Positions 47,280 through 55,429 of a stretch of 64,000 bases of DNA are shown in pieces. This DNA is from DASUBV01 sp963725175. Lineage in GTDB: Bacteria > Actinomycetota > Actinomycetes > Streptosporangiales > Streptosporangiaceae. The translations under genes were made by a program, and so were the position numbers. The first letter of the stretch is position 1. Each line of letters opens with the position of its first letter. The DNA lies in the NCBI GenBank assembly GCA_963725175.1, contig CAVRXH010000006.1, positions 4,588,001-4,652,000 of the forward strand. Direction: 5' to 3'. The notes beneath the pieces are model-generated. The model saw only the letters and a list, made by a program, of their open reading frames with translations. It was not told the DNA's origin and searched no databases.

Positions 47280-48308
47280 ATGAGCGCGGCGGTCACCGCG
47301 GGCCGCCGGCTGATCCAGCACGACATCGACTGGAGCCCGGTGGCGGGCGCGGTGCTGTGGATGCCCGAGCAGTACCGAGAGCCCACCCTCGATGAGGCCA
47401 CCGCCCTGCGCATCCTGCGGTGCACGCCACGCTCGTTCGCGGCGCTGCGGGACCTCGGCCTGGAGCCGGGCGGCGAGCCCGGCGACCCGCGCTACGACGC
47501 CAACGACATCAGGAACGCCGCGCTGTACTCCCGGTCGGGCCGGACCGAGGTGGAGACGGCGCTCGGCGCGATCCTGTCGTTCCTGCGCGGCTCGGCGGCC
47601 GAGCTGTTCGGCGAGCGGCGCTGGGCCTGGGAGATGACGCCGGCCGCGCCGCAGGCCGCCGGCGGCCCGCCTGGCTGCCTGATCAGCCCGCTGACCCCGG
47701 AGGCGTTCGGCGGGACTGCCGGCCCGTCCGCTGCCGGCGCGGGGCCGGCGGCCCCGGCCGGTGACCGGGTGCTGGTCCCTGAAGGGGAGACGCTACGCGG
47801 CTCGATGACCACCAGGGGCCGCCCGGCTAGCGTGGCCGACCCGGCGATCCGGGCGACCACCGCCGAGATCCTGGACAGCGGGGTCCGCTGGCACCACCTG
47901 TCGGCCGGGCTGAAGACCGACGCTCATGCCGCGTTCGCCCGCGGGGTCGGCAACTGCGACACGCTCTCGACGGTCCTCGCTGAGCGGCTGGCCGCCGCCG
48001 GGTACGCGCCGCGCACCTTCCGCGGCTGGATCATCGGGATCACCGAGGTGCCGCACTCCTGGGTGGAGGTCACCGACGGCGACGGCGAGGTCAAGGTCAT
48101 CGATCCCTCGCTGCTGCTGCTCGCCAGGCACTCCAGCCTAGGCTCGCCGGACTTCGCGCCCAGGGCGCTCGGTGCCGCGCTGAGCCGGATCGCGCCGACC
48201 CGCTGCCCGCTGGCCGAGCCCATCGGCCATGGCCTGGACGGTGCGCCGCGTGACGTCAGGTTCACCTGCCGGCCGGCGGCGGCCGCCGCCGCCGCGCGGG
48301 ACAGATGA
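47280..48308 (+). CDS. Transglutaminase-fold protein, candidate amide-bond-forming enzyme
   Basis: 342 residues. The C-terminal half shows a complete Cys-His-Asp triad of the transglutaminase-like superfamily: Cys 226 in GVGNCDTLSTVL, His 259 in TEVPHSWVEV and Asp 275 in VKVIDPSLL. Residues 1-120 form a separate part with RILRCTPRSFAALRDLGL; a Gly/Ala/Pro linker joins the two. A transglutaminase homologue, AdmF of andrimid biosynthesis, makes amide bonds between carrier-bound acyl groups. Location between a free carrier and an adenylation-carrier protein, with no condensation domain present, suggests the same job here. Confidence 0.75.
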   Translation: MSAAVTAGRRLIQHDIDWSPVAGAVLWMPEQYREPTLDEATALRILRCTPRSFAALRDLGLEPGGEPGDPRYDANDIRNAALYSRSGRTEVETALGAILSFLRGSAAELFGERRWAWEMTPAAPQAAGGPPGCLISPLTPEAFGGTAGPSAAGAGPAAPAGDRVLVPEGETLRGSMTTRGRPASVADPAIRATTAEILDSGVRWHHLSAGLKTDAHAAFARGVGNCDTLSTVLAERLAAAGYAPRTFRGWIIGITEVPHSWVEVTDGDGEVKVIDPSLLLLARHSSLGSPDFAPRALGAALSRIAPTRCPLAEPIGHGLDGAPRDVRFTCRPAAAAAAARDR

Positions 48309-50125
48309 GCGCCACTCCCGGTCCCGCCGCGCCGCGCTCGGAGCTCCCGGTTCACCTGGCGATCGAGCGGGCCGCGCTGCCCGCCGCCGGCCTCGCGCTG
48401 CGCTGCGGCACCGACAGCATCAGCCGCGGCGACCTGCTTAGCATCGTCCGCGCCTGGTCCGCCGTGCTGGCCGACCTCGGCTGCGGCCCGGAGGTGCCCG
48501 TCGCCGTCGCGATGCCGCGCGGCATCGACGCCATCGCGGCCATCCTGGCCGTGCTGCGGGCCGGCGGCGCCTATGTGCCGCTGTCGGGCGCCGACCCGGA
48601 CGCCAGGCTCGCGGCGATCCTGGCGGACTGCGGCAGGCCGCTGGTCATCGCCGCCCCTGATCAGGCTGCCAGGCTCGCCCCGCTGGCCGGCCGGGTCATC
48701 ACGCCCGGCGAGCTGCGCGAGCGAGCCGCCGGGACAGCCGGCCCGGTCGACACCGCGACGCCGCCGGCGACGGTGACGCCGGACAGCCTCGCGTTCATCA
48801 TCTATACCTCGGGCACCACCGGGCAGCCCAAGGGCGTGGAGGGCACGCACCGCCAGCTCGCCAACTACGCGCGGTGGTGCCGCCTGGCGTTCCCGCACGA
48901 GCCGGGGGAGCGCACGGTGCTGCACGCGCCGCTGGCCTTCCTCGGCTCGCTGACCACCATCTTCACCCCGCTGCTGGCGGGCTGGCCGATCGAGATCGCG
49001 CCCGAGGGCGCGACCATCGACGATCTGCTTGACCTGGTCGGCAGGGTCCGCGTCGGGCTGCTCAAGCTGACCCCGACGCACCTGCGGATGATGCAGGCCA
49101 GGGGGGCGGACGGGCAGTGCGCCGCGCGGCACTTCATGATCGGCAGCGAGCCCCTGGTGATGACCGGCGAGCTGGCCCGCTGGATGGCCGGCCACCCGGC
49201 GGCGGAGAGCCATGTCAACCACTACGGCCTGACCGAGATGCACGGCTGCTTCTGCCACTGGTTCGGCACGGATGCCGAGCCCGGCCGTGCCGTGCCGATC
49301 GGGCTGCCCATCGACAACGTGCGGGTGCGCATCGCGGACGAGGCCGGCGCGCCGGTGCCGCCTGGCGAGGCGGGCGAGCTGCTGGTGGCCGGCGACTCCA
49401 TCGGGCGCGGCTACCGGGGCAGGCCCGCGCTGACCGCGCAGCGCTGGATCGCCGACGCGGCCGGCCCGCCCGGCGCGCGGATCCTGCGCACCGGCGACCT
49501 GGCCAGGATCCGGCCGGACGGGATGACCGAGATCATCGGCCGGGCCGACCGGCAGGTCAAGGTGCGCGGTCACCGGGTCGAGCCGGCCGCCGTCGAGCAC
49601 GCGCTGCGCGACCTGCCCGGCATCGCCGAGGCGCTGGTCCTGCCGCGCCGCGACGACGGCGTCACCACGCTGGCGGCCTACCTGATCCCGGCGGCCGGCG
49701 TCGCGCTGGACACCGCCGCCGTCCGGGCCGCGCTGGCGCGGCGGCTGCCCGCGCCTTCGGTTCCCGGCCGGATGGCGGTGCTGGCCGAGTTCCCGGTCAA
49801 CGCCAACGGCAAGATCGACACCGCCGCGCTCCCGCATGCCGGGCCGGTCAGCCAGGCCCCGCCCGGTCCTGCCCCGGCCGATCAGTGGACCCGGTATGAC
49901 CTGGTGGTCGCCGACGCGTTCGCCGACTCGCTTGGGGTGGCCGGACTGGGGCTGCACGACGACTTCTTCGACCTCGGCGGCGACTCGCTGGCCGCCGTGA
50001 ACGTCGCGGTCGCGGTCGGCAGGACACTCGGCGGCGAGGTCCCCGTTCCGGCCCCTGACTGCGGTACGGTGCACGCCTACGCCGCCATGGTGGCGGCCGC
50101 CCTGGGCGATCAGACGGAGACCTGA
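48305..50125 (+). CDS. NRPS-type adenylation-carrier didomain (A-T)
   Basis: 606 residues. Adenylation motifs in order: GGAYVPLSGADP (A2), FIIYTSGTTGQPKGVEGTHR (A3), NHYGLTE (A5), LRTGDLARIRPDG (A7), GRADRQVKVRGHRVEP (A8) and the catalytic lysine in NANGKID (Lys 503, A10). The carrier domain at about 525-600 has FFDLGGDSLAAVN with Ser 561. In the pocket, the A4 region reads APLAFLGSLTT: the position that is Asp in domains activating alpha-amino acids appears to be Leu 213, so the substrate may lack an ordinary alpha-amino group. No condensation or thioesterase domain. ATGA overlap with the previous gene. Confidence 0.92.
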   Translation: MSATPGPAAPRSELPVHLAIERAALPAAGLALRCGTDSISRGDLLSIVRAWSAVLADLGCGPEVPVAVAMPRGIDAIAAILAVLRAGGAYVPLSGADPDARLAAILADCGRPLVIAAPDQAARLAPLAGRVITPGELRERAAGTAGPVDTATPPATVTPDSLAFIIYTSGTTGQPKGVEGTHRQLANYARWCRLAFPHEPGERTVLHAPLAFLGSLTTIFTPLLAGWPIEIAPEGATIDDLLDLVGRVRVGLLKLTPTHLRMMQARGADGQCAARHFMIGSEPLVMTGELARWMAGHPAAESHVNHYGLTEMHGCFCHWFGTDAEPGRAVPIGLPIDNVRVRIADEAGAPVPPGEAGELLVAGDSIGRGYRGRPALTAQRWIADAAGPPGARILRTGDLARIRPDGMTEIIGRADRQVKVRGHRVEPAAVEHALRDLPGIAEALVLPRRDDGVTTLAAYLIPAAGVALDTAAVRAALARRLPAPSVPGRMAVLAEFPVNANGKIDTAALPHAGPVSQAPPGPAPADQWTRYDLVVADAFADSLGVAGLGLHDDFFDLGGDSLAAVNVAVAVGRTLGGEVPVPAPDCGTVHAYAAMVAAALGDQTET

Positions 50126-51315
50126 TGACGTCCCTGAGCCAGGTGCTCGCCGAGCGTTTCCAGCCCCGGCCGGTGCCACCGGAGGTACGGGCGCGGCGGG
50201 AACGGCTCTGCGCGTTCGCCCGCCGGCACGAGGCCCGGCTGTTCGACGTGACTCACCCGCGCGCCGCCGAGGTCCGCGCGCTGCTTGGCTGGGACGACGA
50301 GACGATGGCGGCCTTCATCGACTCGCCGCTGCTGTGCCACAGCTCGCCGCACGCCTCGATGAACTCGTTCCCGCCGATGATGGCCTTCCCGTGGATCTTC
50401 GCCAGGGCCATCGAGCAGGCGCAGGAGCAGCACGGCGTCGCCGCGGTGCACGTTCGCAACCAGTGCACGCACCACGACTTCAACGACACCTTCTCCAAGC
50501 CGCACGCCTGGTGGCACCGGGGGCCGGGCGGCGAGGTGATCAAGACCAAGGTGTTCACCCGGCTGCCGATCAAGTACCACCCGATGCTGTCCAAGCCCGC
50601 GCCGCGGCTGTCCGGCGAGCCGATGCGGGACACCGACGCCGCCGCCATCGAGCTTGCCGAGCTGGGCACCGGCTACGCCAGCTACTGCGTCATCTACCGG
50701 ATGTACCTGGAGCGGCTGGCCAGCTTTCACGTGGACAAGCGGGTCATCGAGTTCCCGATCGACCTGCTCAACCGCTTCACCATCGGCGAGCTCGGGATGC
50801 TGCCCTGGTTCGCGCTGATGGACGGGGCGGACCTGGCGCTGCGGCTGGAGCTGGACAACGCCCCGATGGAGCGGCTGACGCGGGACGGCGCGCGGGAGCT
50901 CGACCGCTACCTGCGCGAGCAGCGCGACGCCGGCCAGGACTCGCCCTGGCTGGAGCGCGCGGTCATCGCGCCCAACATGATCAACTTCAGCCAGTTCTAC
51001 CTGCTCGGCCTGTCGCTGATGCTCGGCGGCCGGGCGATGGCGGGCTACGTGCCCGAGATGAACGCCACCATCGCCAAGGTGACGGCCGGCATCGAGGGCT
51101 GGCAGTGCGAGCCGCCCGCGTTCGTGCCCGTCACCACCGTGCCCGTCGCGCGGCTCCTTGGCCTGGGTGAGGAGGCCGAGCGCAACGAGGCCGCGTACGG
51201 GATCTCCACCACGCTGTCGCTGGTCGCCTCGGCGCGCGGCGCCGCCGCCGGCCCGGGGCTCGACCCGCTGCTGGCCGGCGACTACCGCGACCTGTACCCC
51301 GACAGCGCCACCTGA
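50125..51315 (+). CDS. Unknown protein of the biosynthetic operon, 396 aa
   Basis: I do not recognise this family. It is soluble, without signal peptide or membrane helices. Distinctive regions are LLCHSSPHASMNSFPPMM (Cys, His, Ser), VRNQCTHHDFNDTFSKPHAW (a dense Cys/His patch near residue 115), KVFTRLPIKYHPMLSKP, and VIEFPIDLLNRFTIGELGM. The conserved-looking His/Cys/Asp content suggests an enzyme, possibly metal-dependent, but no catalytic class can be argued. The ATG overlaps the upstream stop (TGATG), so it is tightly tied to the adenylation protein. Confidence 0.72.
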   Translation: MTSLSQVLAERFQPRPVPPEVRARRERLCAFARRHEARLFDVTHPRAAEVRALLGWDDETMAAFIDSPLLCHSSPHASMNSFPPMMAFPWIFARAIEQAQEQHGVAAVHVRNQCTHHDFNDTFSKPHAWWHRGPGGEVIKTKVFTRLPIKYHPMLSKPAPRLSGEPMRDTDAAAIELAELGTGYASYCVIYRMYLERLASFHVDKRVIEFPIDLLNRFTIGELGMLPWFALMDGADLALRLELDNAPMERLTRDGARELDRYLREQRDAGQDSPWLERAVIAPNMINFSQFYLLGLSLMLGGRAMAGYVPEMNATIAKVTAGIEGWQCEPPAFVPVTTVPVARLLGLGEEAERNEAAYGISTTLSLVASARGAAAGPGLDPLLAGDYRDLYPDSAT

Positions 51316-51343
51316 CCACCACCGGCCGCGGACAGAGGTCAAC

Positions 51344-52591
51344 ATGCCGAAACTGCTTCTCATCGGCCTGGGCTTGGGCGAGACCAAGCGGTACATCGTG
51401 ACCGACCTGCTGGCGGGCGGCTATGAGCTGATCCTGCTCGCCGAGCAGGTACCGGACTGGGCGGTTCCCTGCCTGGCCCGCGCGGAGCGCGCCAGCCTCC
51501 GTGACACCGCCGCGGCGGCGGACACGGCCACGGCGCTTGGCCGGGACTGCGCGGTCGACGCCGTCTTCACCTGCGACGAGGCCTACGTCGAGCTGGCCGC
51601 GCTGGTCGCCGGGCGGCTGGGCCTGGCGGGCATGACGGCGGAGGCCGCCCGGCTGTGCCGGGACAAGCACGCGATGCGCCGCCGCCTGGCGCAGGCTGGC
51701 ATCGGATCCGCCGCCAGCATTGTCGCTTCCAGCCGGGCGCAGGCCAGGCTGGCCGCCGAGCAGATCGGCTACCCGGTCGTGCTCAAGCCGCGCAACCTCG
51801 GCGGCAGCATCGGGGTGGTGCGCGCGGACAGCCCGGCCGACCTCGACGCGCTGTTCGTGGTGTCGGCCGAGGCGGTGATGCCGCGGGTCGCGCCGCTGTC
51901 CGGGCTGCTGGTCGAGGAGTACCTGGACGGCCCGGAGTACAGCGTCGAGTCGGTCATCGCCGATGGCACCACGATCACCTGCGGCATCACCGAGAAGGTG
52001 CTCGGCTTCGCCCCGTTCTTCGAGGAGACCGGGCACTTCGCCAGGCCCGTCGATCCGGGCGCGGAGCCGGACGCGCAGCTCATCGCGACCGTCGCCGCCG
52101 TGCACAAGGCGCTGGAGATCGGCGTGGGCGCCACGCACTGCGAGATCCGGATGACGCGGTCAGGACCGCGGGTCATCGAGATCGCCGGCCGGGTCGGCGG
52201 CGACCGGATCCCCGCCATCACCAGGCTGGCCACCGGCGTGGACCTGATCGGGGCCGCCGCCGCGGCGGCGGCCGGGGCGCCGGTCACCGTCCGGCCCTCG
52301 TGCCACCGGGTCGCCGGCATCCGGATGATCTACCCGGACGCCGATGGCGTGCTGGTCCGGCGCGCGGCCCGGCCCGATCACGGGGAGCTGCTGGCCGACC
52401 TGGGCTGGTACGCCGAAGTCGGGCAGCGGGTGGCGCTGCCGCCGCGCGGCTTCCTGTCCCGGCTCGCCTACCTGGTCGCGGTGGGCGCCACCCGGCAGGA
52501 GGTATGCCGCCGGCTCGACGCGGGCCGGGCGCTGCTGGACATCCGCATCGAGCAGCCGGGGGCCGCGCTGGCACCCGCCGGGGCGGCGTGA
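51344..52591 (+). CDS. ATP-grasp ligase 2 (carnosine-synthase/amino-acid-ligase type)
   Basis: 415 residues: N-terminal PreATP-grasp domain (KLLLIGLGLGETKRYIV), ATP lobe (LCRDKHAMRRRLAQAGIG, YPVVLKPRNLGGSIGVV, EEYLDGPEYSVESVIAD) and the Mg-ligand region (GATHCEIRMTRSGPRVIEIA, GRVGGDRIP). It forms an amide (or other) bond via acyl-phosphate. It is related to, but not a copy of, ATP-grasp 1 on the minus strand, so two separate ligations may occur. The ATG at 51344 follows AGAGGTC; its stop overlaps the methyltransferase ATG (TGATG). Confidence 0.88.
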   Translation: MPKLLLIGLGLGETKRYIVTDLLAGGYELILLAEQVPDWAVPCLARAERASLRDTAAAADTATALGRDCAVDAVFTCDEAYVELAALVAGRLGLAGMTAEAARLCRDKHAMRRRLAQAGIGSAASIVASSRAQARLAAEQIGYPVVLKPRNLGGSIGVVRADSPADLDALFVVSAEAVMPRVAPLSGLLVEEYLDGPEYSVESVIADGTTITCGITEKVLGFAPFFEETGHFARPVDPGAEPDAQLIATVAAVHKALEIGVGATHCEIRMTRSGPRVIEIAGRVGGDRIPAITRLATGVDLIGAAAAAAAGAPVTVRPSCHRVAGIRMIYPDADGVLVRRAARPDHGELLADLGWYAEVGQRVALPPRGFLSRLAYLVAVGATRQEVCRRLDAGRALLDIRIEQPGAALAPAGAA

Positions 52592-53418
52592 TGAGCGGGC
52601 CGGACGGCGGCACGCCGTCCTGGCGGGACCTGGAGCAGGCGGGCTGGCAGCTCAGGGCCGTCGCCTACGACCGGTTCTTCGGGCCGATGAGCCTGCGGAT
52701 CGCCGACACCGTGCTGGACGCGGCCGGCGCCGGTCCCGGCACCCGGCTGCTCGATGCCTGCTGCGGCCCCGGCTACCTGGCCGGCCGGGCGGTCGCCCGC
52801 GGCTGCGCGGTGACCGGCATCGACATCGCCGCCGCCATGGTGGACCTGGCCGCCGCCCGGCACCCGCAGGCCAGCTTCCGCGTCGGCGACGTGGAGGAAC
52901 TGCCCTTCGGCGACGCCGGCTTCGACGCCGTGGTCTGCAACATCGGCATCCATCACGTCACCGATCCCGGCCGCTGCCTGGCCGGCTTCCGCCGTGTGCT
53001 GGCCGGAGCCGGGCGGCTGGCGATGACGGTCTGGGACGAGAGCCGGTCGCTGGTGAGCATGCCCAAGGACGCGGTACTCGCCGTCGTTCCGTCCAGCCAG
53101 CCGGGCCTGCCCGACCCGCCGCCCCGGCCCGACTACGCCAGCCCGGCGGCGGTCGGGGCGCTGCTGGAGCGGGCCGGGTTCGGCCTGGAGTCGATGACCC
53201 CGGTCACCTTCGAGCAGCGGTTCGCCAGCTCGCAGGCCCTGTGGGACGACTGGCTGCCCACCGCGATCAGGACCGCGCCGCTGCTGGAGGCACAGCCGCC
53301 CGAGGTGCGCCAGGCCGCCCGCCGGGCGTTCGACGACATGGTGGCCGGGCATATCAGGCCCGACGGCAGCGTGCATCTGCCCGCCAGCATGAACCTCATC
53401 GTGGCGGCAGCGGGCTAG
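52591..53418 (+). CDS. SAM-dependent methyltransferase, last gene of the cluster
   Basis: 275-residue class I methyltransferase: motif I LLDACCGPGYLAGRAV, acidic end of strand 2 in VTGIDIAAAMVDLA, motif II VGDVEELPFGDAGFDAVVCN, and FRRVLAGAGRLAMTVWDE. It belongs to the UbiE/small-molecule type; acceptor atom unknown. It probably tailors the product or a precursor. After it, 147 non-coding bases separate the cluster from the B12-binding gene, so 53418 is my right border for the cluster. Confidence 0.88.
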   Translation: MSGPDGGTPSWRDLEQAGWQLRAVAYDRFFGPMSLRIADTVLDAAGAGPGTRLLDACCGPGYLAGRAVARGCAVTGIDIAAAMVDLAAARHPQASFRVGDVEELPFGDAGFDAVVCNIGIHHVTDPGRCLAGFRRVLAGAGRLAMTVWDESRSLVSMPKDAVLAVVPSSQPGLPDPPPRPDYASPAAVGALLERAGFGLESMTPVTFEQRFASSQALWDDWLPTAIRTAPLLEAQPPEVRQAARRAFDDMVAGHIRPDGSVHLPASMNLIVAAAG

Positions 53419-53565
53419 CGTGCCGGGCAGCGGGCGGCCAGCGGAGGCAGCGGGCGGCCGGCGGCCGGGCCTAGCGCGCCGGCGGATCAGCTACCGTGGG
53501 CGCTGTGCGGCGGCGGGCGCAACGAGGCGGACGCGGCCAGCAGGAGCACGCAGGAGGCTTGTGTA

Positions 53566-53991
53566 ATGAACAGCATCCGGGTGGTGATCGCCAAGCCCGG
53601 CCTGGACGGTCACGATCGCGGGGCCAAGGTGGTGGCGCGGGCCCTGCGGGACGCCGGAGTAGAGGTCATCTACACCGGCCTGCACCAGACCCCCGAGCAG
53701 ATCGTCGCCGCGGCCCTCCAGGAGGACGCCGACGCCATCGGCCTTTCCGTGCTGTCCGGCGCGCACATGACGCAGTTCCGCCGGGTGCTGGAACTGCTGG
53801 AGCAGCGCCAGGCCACCGACATCGTGGTGTTCGGCGGCGGGATCATCCCCGGCGAGGACATCACCGAGCTGAAGCGGCTTGGCGTGGCCGAGATCTTCAC
53901 GCCAGGCGCGCCCACCACCCAGATCGTGGACTGGGTCAGGTCCGCCCTGGCCCCCGAAGCGGCGCGGCACCGCGAGCCGACCGCCGGCTAG
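53566..53991 (+). CDS. B12-binding small subunit of an acyl-CoA mutase
   Basis: 141 residues, one cobalamin-binding domain: the base-off ligand motif LDGHDRGAKVVARAL (DxHxxG), GLSVLSGAHM and VFGGGIIPGEDI. It matches the small subunit of isobutyryl-CoA mutase type enzymes (IcmB) or methylmalonyl-CoA mutase C-termini. No large catalytic subunit lies in the window, so it must act in trans with one elsewhere. The ATG follows CAGGAGGC. In Streptomyces an icmB-like gene is also found in the neighbourhood of sucCD. Confidence 0.88.
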   Translation: MNSIRVVIAKPGLDGHDRGAKVVARALRDAGVEVIYTGLHQTPEQIVAAALQEDADAIGLSVLSGAHMTQFRRVLELLEQRQATDIVVFGGGIIPGEDITELKRLGVAEIFTPGAPTTQIVDWVRSALAPEAARHREPTAG

Positions 53992-54054
53992 CCCGCGGCA
54001 GGTCGCTCCGCCGCCGGCCGCGCCACCCAGCTACGCCAGGTTGCCGTGGCGGGG

Positions 54055-54081
54055 CTAGGCTTCCGGCGGGACTAGGCTTCC
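54055..54081. repeat. Short direct repeat in the sucC leader region
   Basis: CTAGGCTTCC occurs at 54055-54064 and again at 54072-54081 (17 bases apart), within the 240-base gap before sucC. The flanks are also similar. It could be a regulator site or a minor duplication; nothing else stands out in the gap. Confidence 0.35.
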
Positions 54082-54231
54082 TGCGGCCAGCCGGGCCGCC
54101 AGCGGCGCGGCGGCGCCCGGCGGCACCGCCGCCAGGATCGCGCGGCCGCTTATCCGGCGGCCCCGCATACCGACCGCGCGCCGTCAGCCGGCGCGAATCA
54201 GATACTGCCGAGCACGAAGGACGGCCCCAGA

Positions 54232-55428
54232 GTGGACTTGTTCGAGTACCAGGCGAAGGACCTCTTCGCTTCCTATGGCGTTCCGATTCAGCAGGGCAAG
54301 ATCGCCTCGACCCCGGAACAGGCGCGCGAGATCGCGGCCGAGTTCATCGCGGCTGGCAAGCCAGGGGTCGTCATCAAGGCCCAGGTCAAGGTCGGCGGCC
54401 GCGGCAAGGCCGGCGGCGTGAAGCTGGCCGGCGACGCCGACGCCGCGCAGGCCAAGGCCGGGCAGATCCTCGGCATGGACATCAAGGGGCACACGGTGCA
54501 CTCGGTGCTGGTCGCCGAGGACATCGACATCGCCGAGGAGTACTACCTGTCGTTCCTGCTCGACCGGTCGGAGCGCACCTTCCTGGCGATGTGCTCGGTG
54601 GAGGGCGGCGTGGAGATCGAGGAGGTCGCCAGGACCAGCCCCGACGCGCTGGCCAGGATCCCGGTCAGCCCGCTGGCCGGAGTCGATGCCGCCAAGGCCG
54701 CCGAGATCGTGGCCGCCGGCGGGCTGCCGGAAAAGGCGCGGGCCGGGGCGGCGGCGCTGGCCGAGCGGCTGTGGGCAGTCTTCACCGACGAGGACGCCAC
54801 GCTGGTGGAGGTCAACCCGCTGGTGCTGACCGGCGACGGGCGGGTCATCGCCCTGGACGCCAAGGTAACCCTGGACGACAACGCCTCGTTCCGGCAGAGC
54901 TTCGACCAGTTCGCCGACCCCACCGCGGTGGACCCGCTTGAGGCCCGCGCCAAGGCCAAGCACCTGAACTACGTGAAGCTGGAGGGCGAGGTCGGCATCA
55001 TCGGCAACGGCGCCGGCCTGGTGATGTCCACGCTCGACGTGGTCGCCTACGCCGGCGAGTCGTTCGGCGGCGTGCGTCCGGCCAACTTCCTTGACATCGG
55101 GGGCGGCGCGTCCGCCGAGGTGATGGCGAACGGCCTGGACATCGTGCTGTCCGACCCTTCGGTGCGCAGCGTGCTGGTCAACGTGTTCGGCGGCATCACC
55201 GCCTGCGACGAGGTGGCCAACGGGATCGTCTCCGCCATCGGGCTGCTGGCCGACGGCGGCGAGCCGGTGCGGCACCCGATCGTGGTGCGGCTCGACGGCA
55301 ACAACGCGGCGGAGGGCCGGCGCATCCTCGACGAGGCCGGCATCGCCGTGGTGGAGCAGGTAGCGACGATGGACGATGCGGCGCGGCGCGCCGCCGAGCT
55401 GGCCGCAGCGGCCGCGACGGGAGCATGA
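54232..55428 (+). CDS. sucC: Succinyl-CoA synthetase beta subunit
   Basis: 398-residue ATP-grasp subunit that, with SucD, converts succinyl-CoA to succinate while making ATP or GTP. MDLFEYQAKDLFASYGVP is the standard N-terminus; nucleotide-lobe motifs KAQVKVGGRGKAGGVKL, EVNPLVLTGDGRVIALDAK and NVFGGITACDEVANGI are present. The GTG start at 54232 fits the family exactly. Stop overlaps the control region of sucD, whose GTG begins one base later. Confidence 0.96.
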   Translation: MDLFEYQAKDLFASYGVPIQQGKIASTPEQAREIAAEFIAAGKPGVVIKAQVKVGGRGKAGGVKLAGDADAAQAKAGQILGMDIKGHTVHSVLVAEDIDIAEEYYLSFLLDRSERTFLAMCSVEGGVEIEEVARTSPDALARIPVSPLAGVDAAKAAEIVAAGGLPEKARAGAAALAERLWAVFTDEDATLVEVNPLVLTGDGRVIALDAKVTLDDNASFRQSFDQFADPTAVDPLEARAKAKHLNYVKLEGEVGIIGNGAGLVMSTLDVVAYAGESFGGVRPANFLDIGGGASAEVMANGLDIVLSDPSVRSVLVNVFGGITACDEVANGIVSAIGLLADGGEPVRHPIVVRLDGNNAAEGRRILDEAGIAVVEQVATMDDAARRAAELAAAAATGA

Positions 55429-55429
55429 G

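Noticed and set aside
47924..50179. 751-codon minus-strand open frame opposite the adenylation gene
   Set aside because: Antisense shadow without any domain; the plus strand has clear adenylation motifs.
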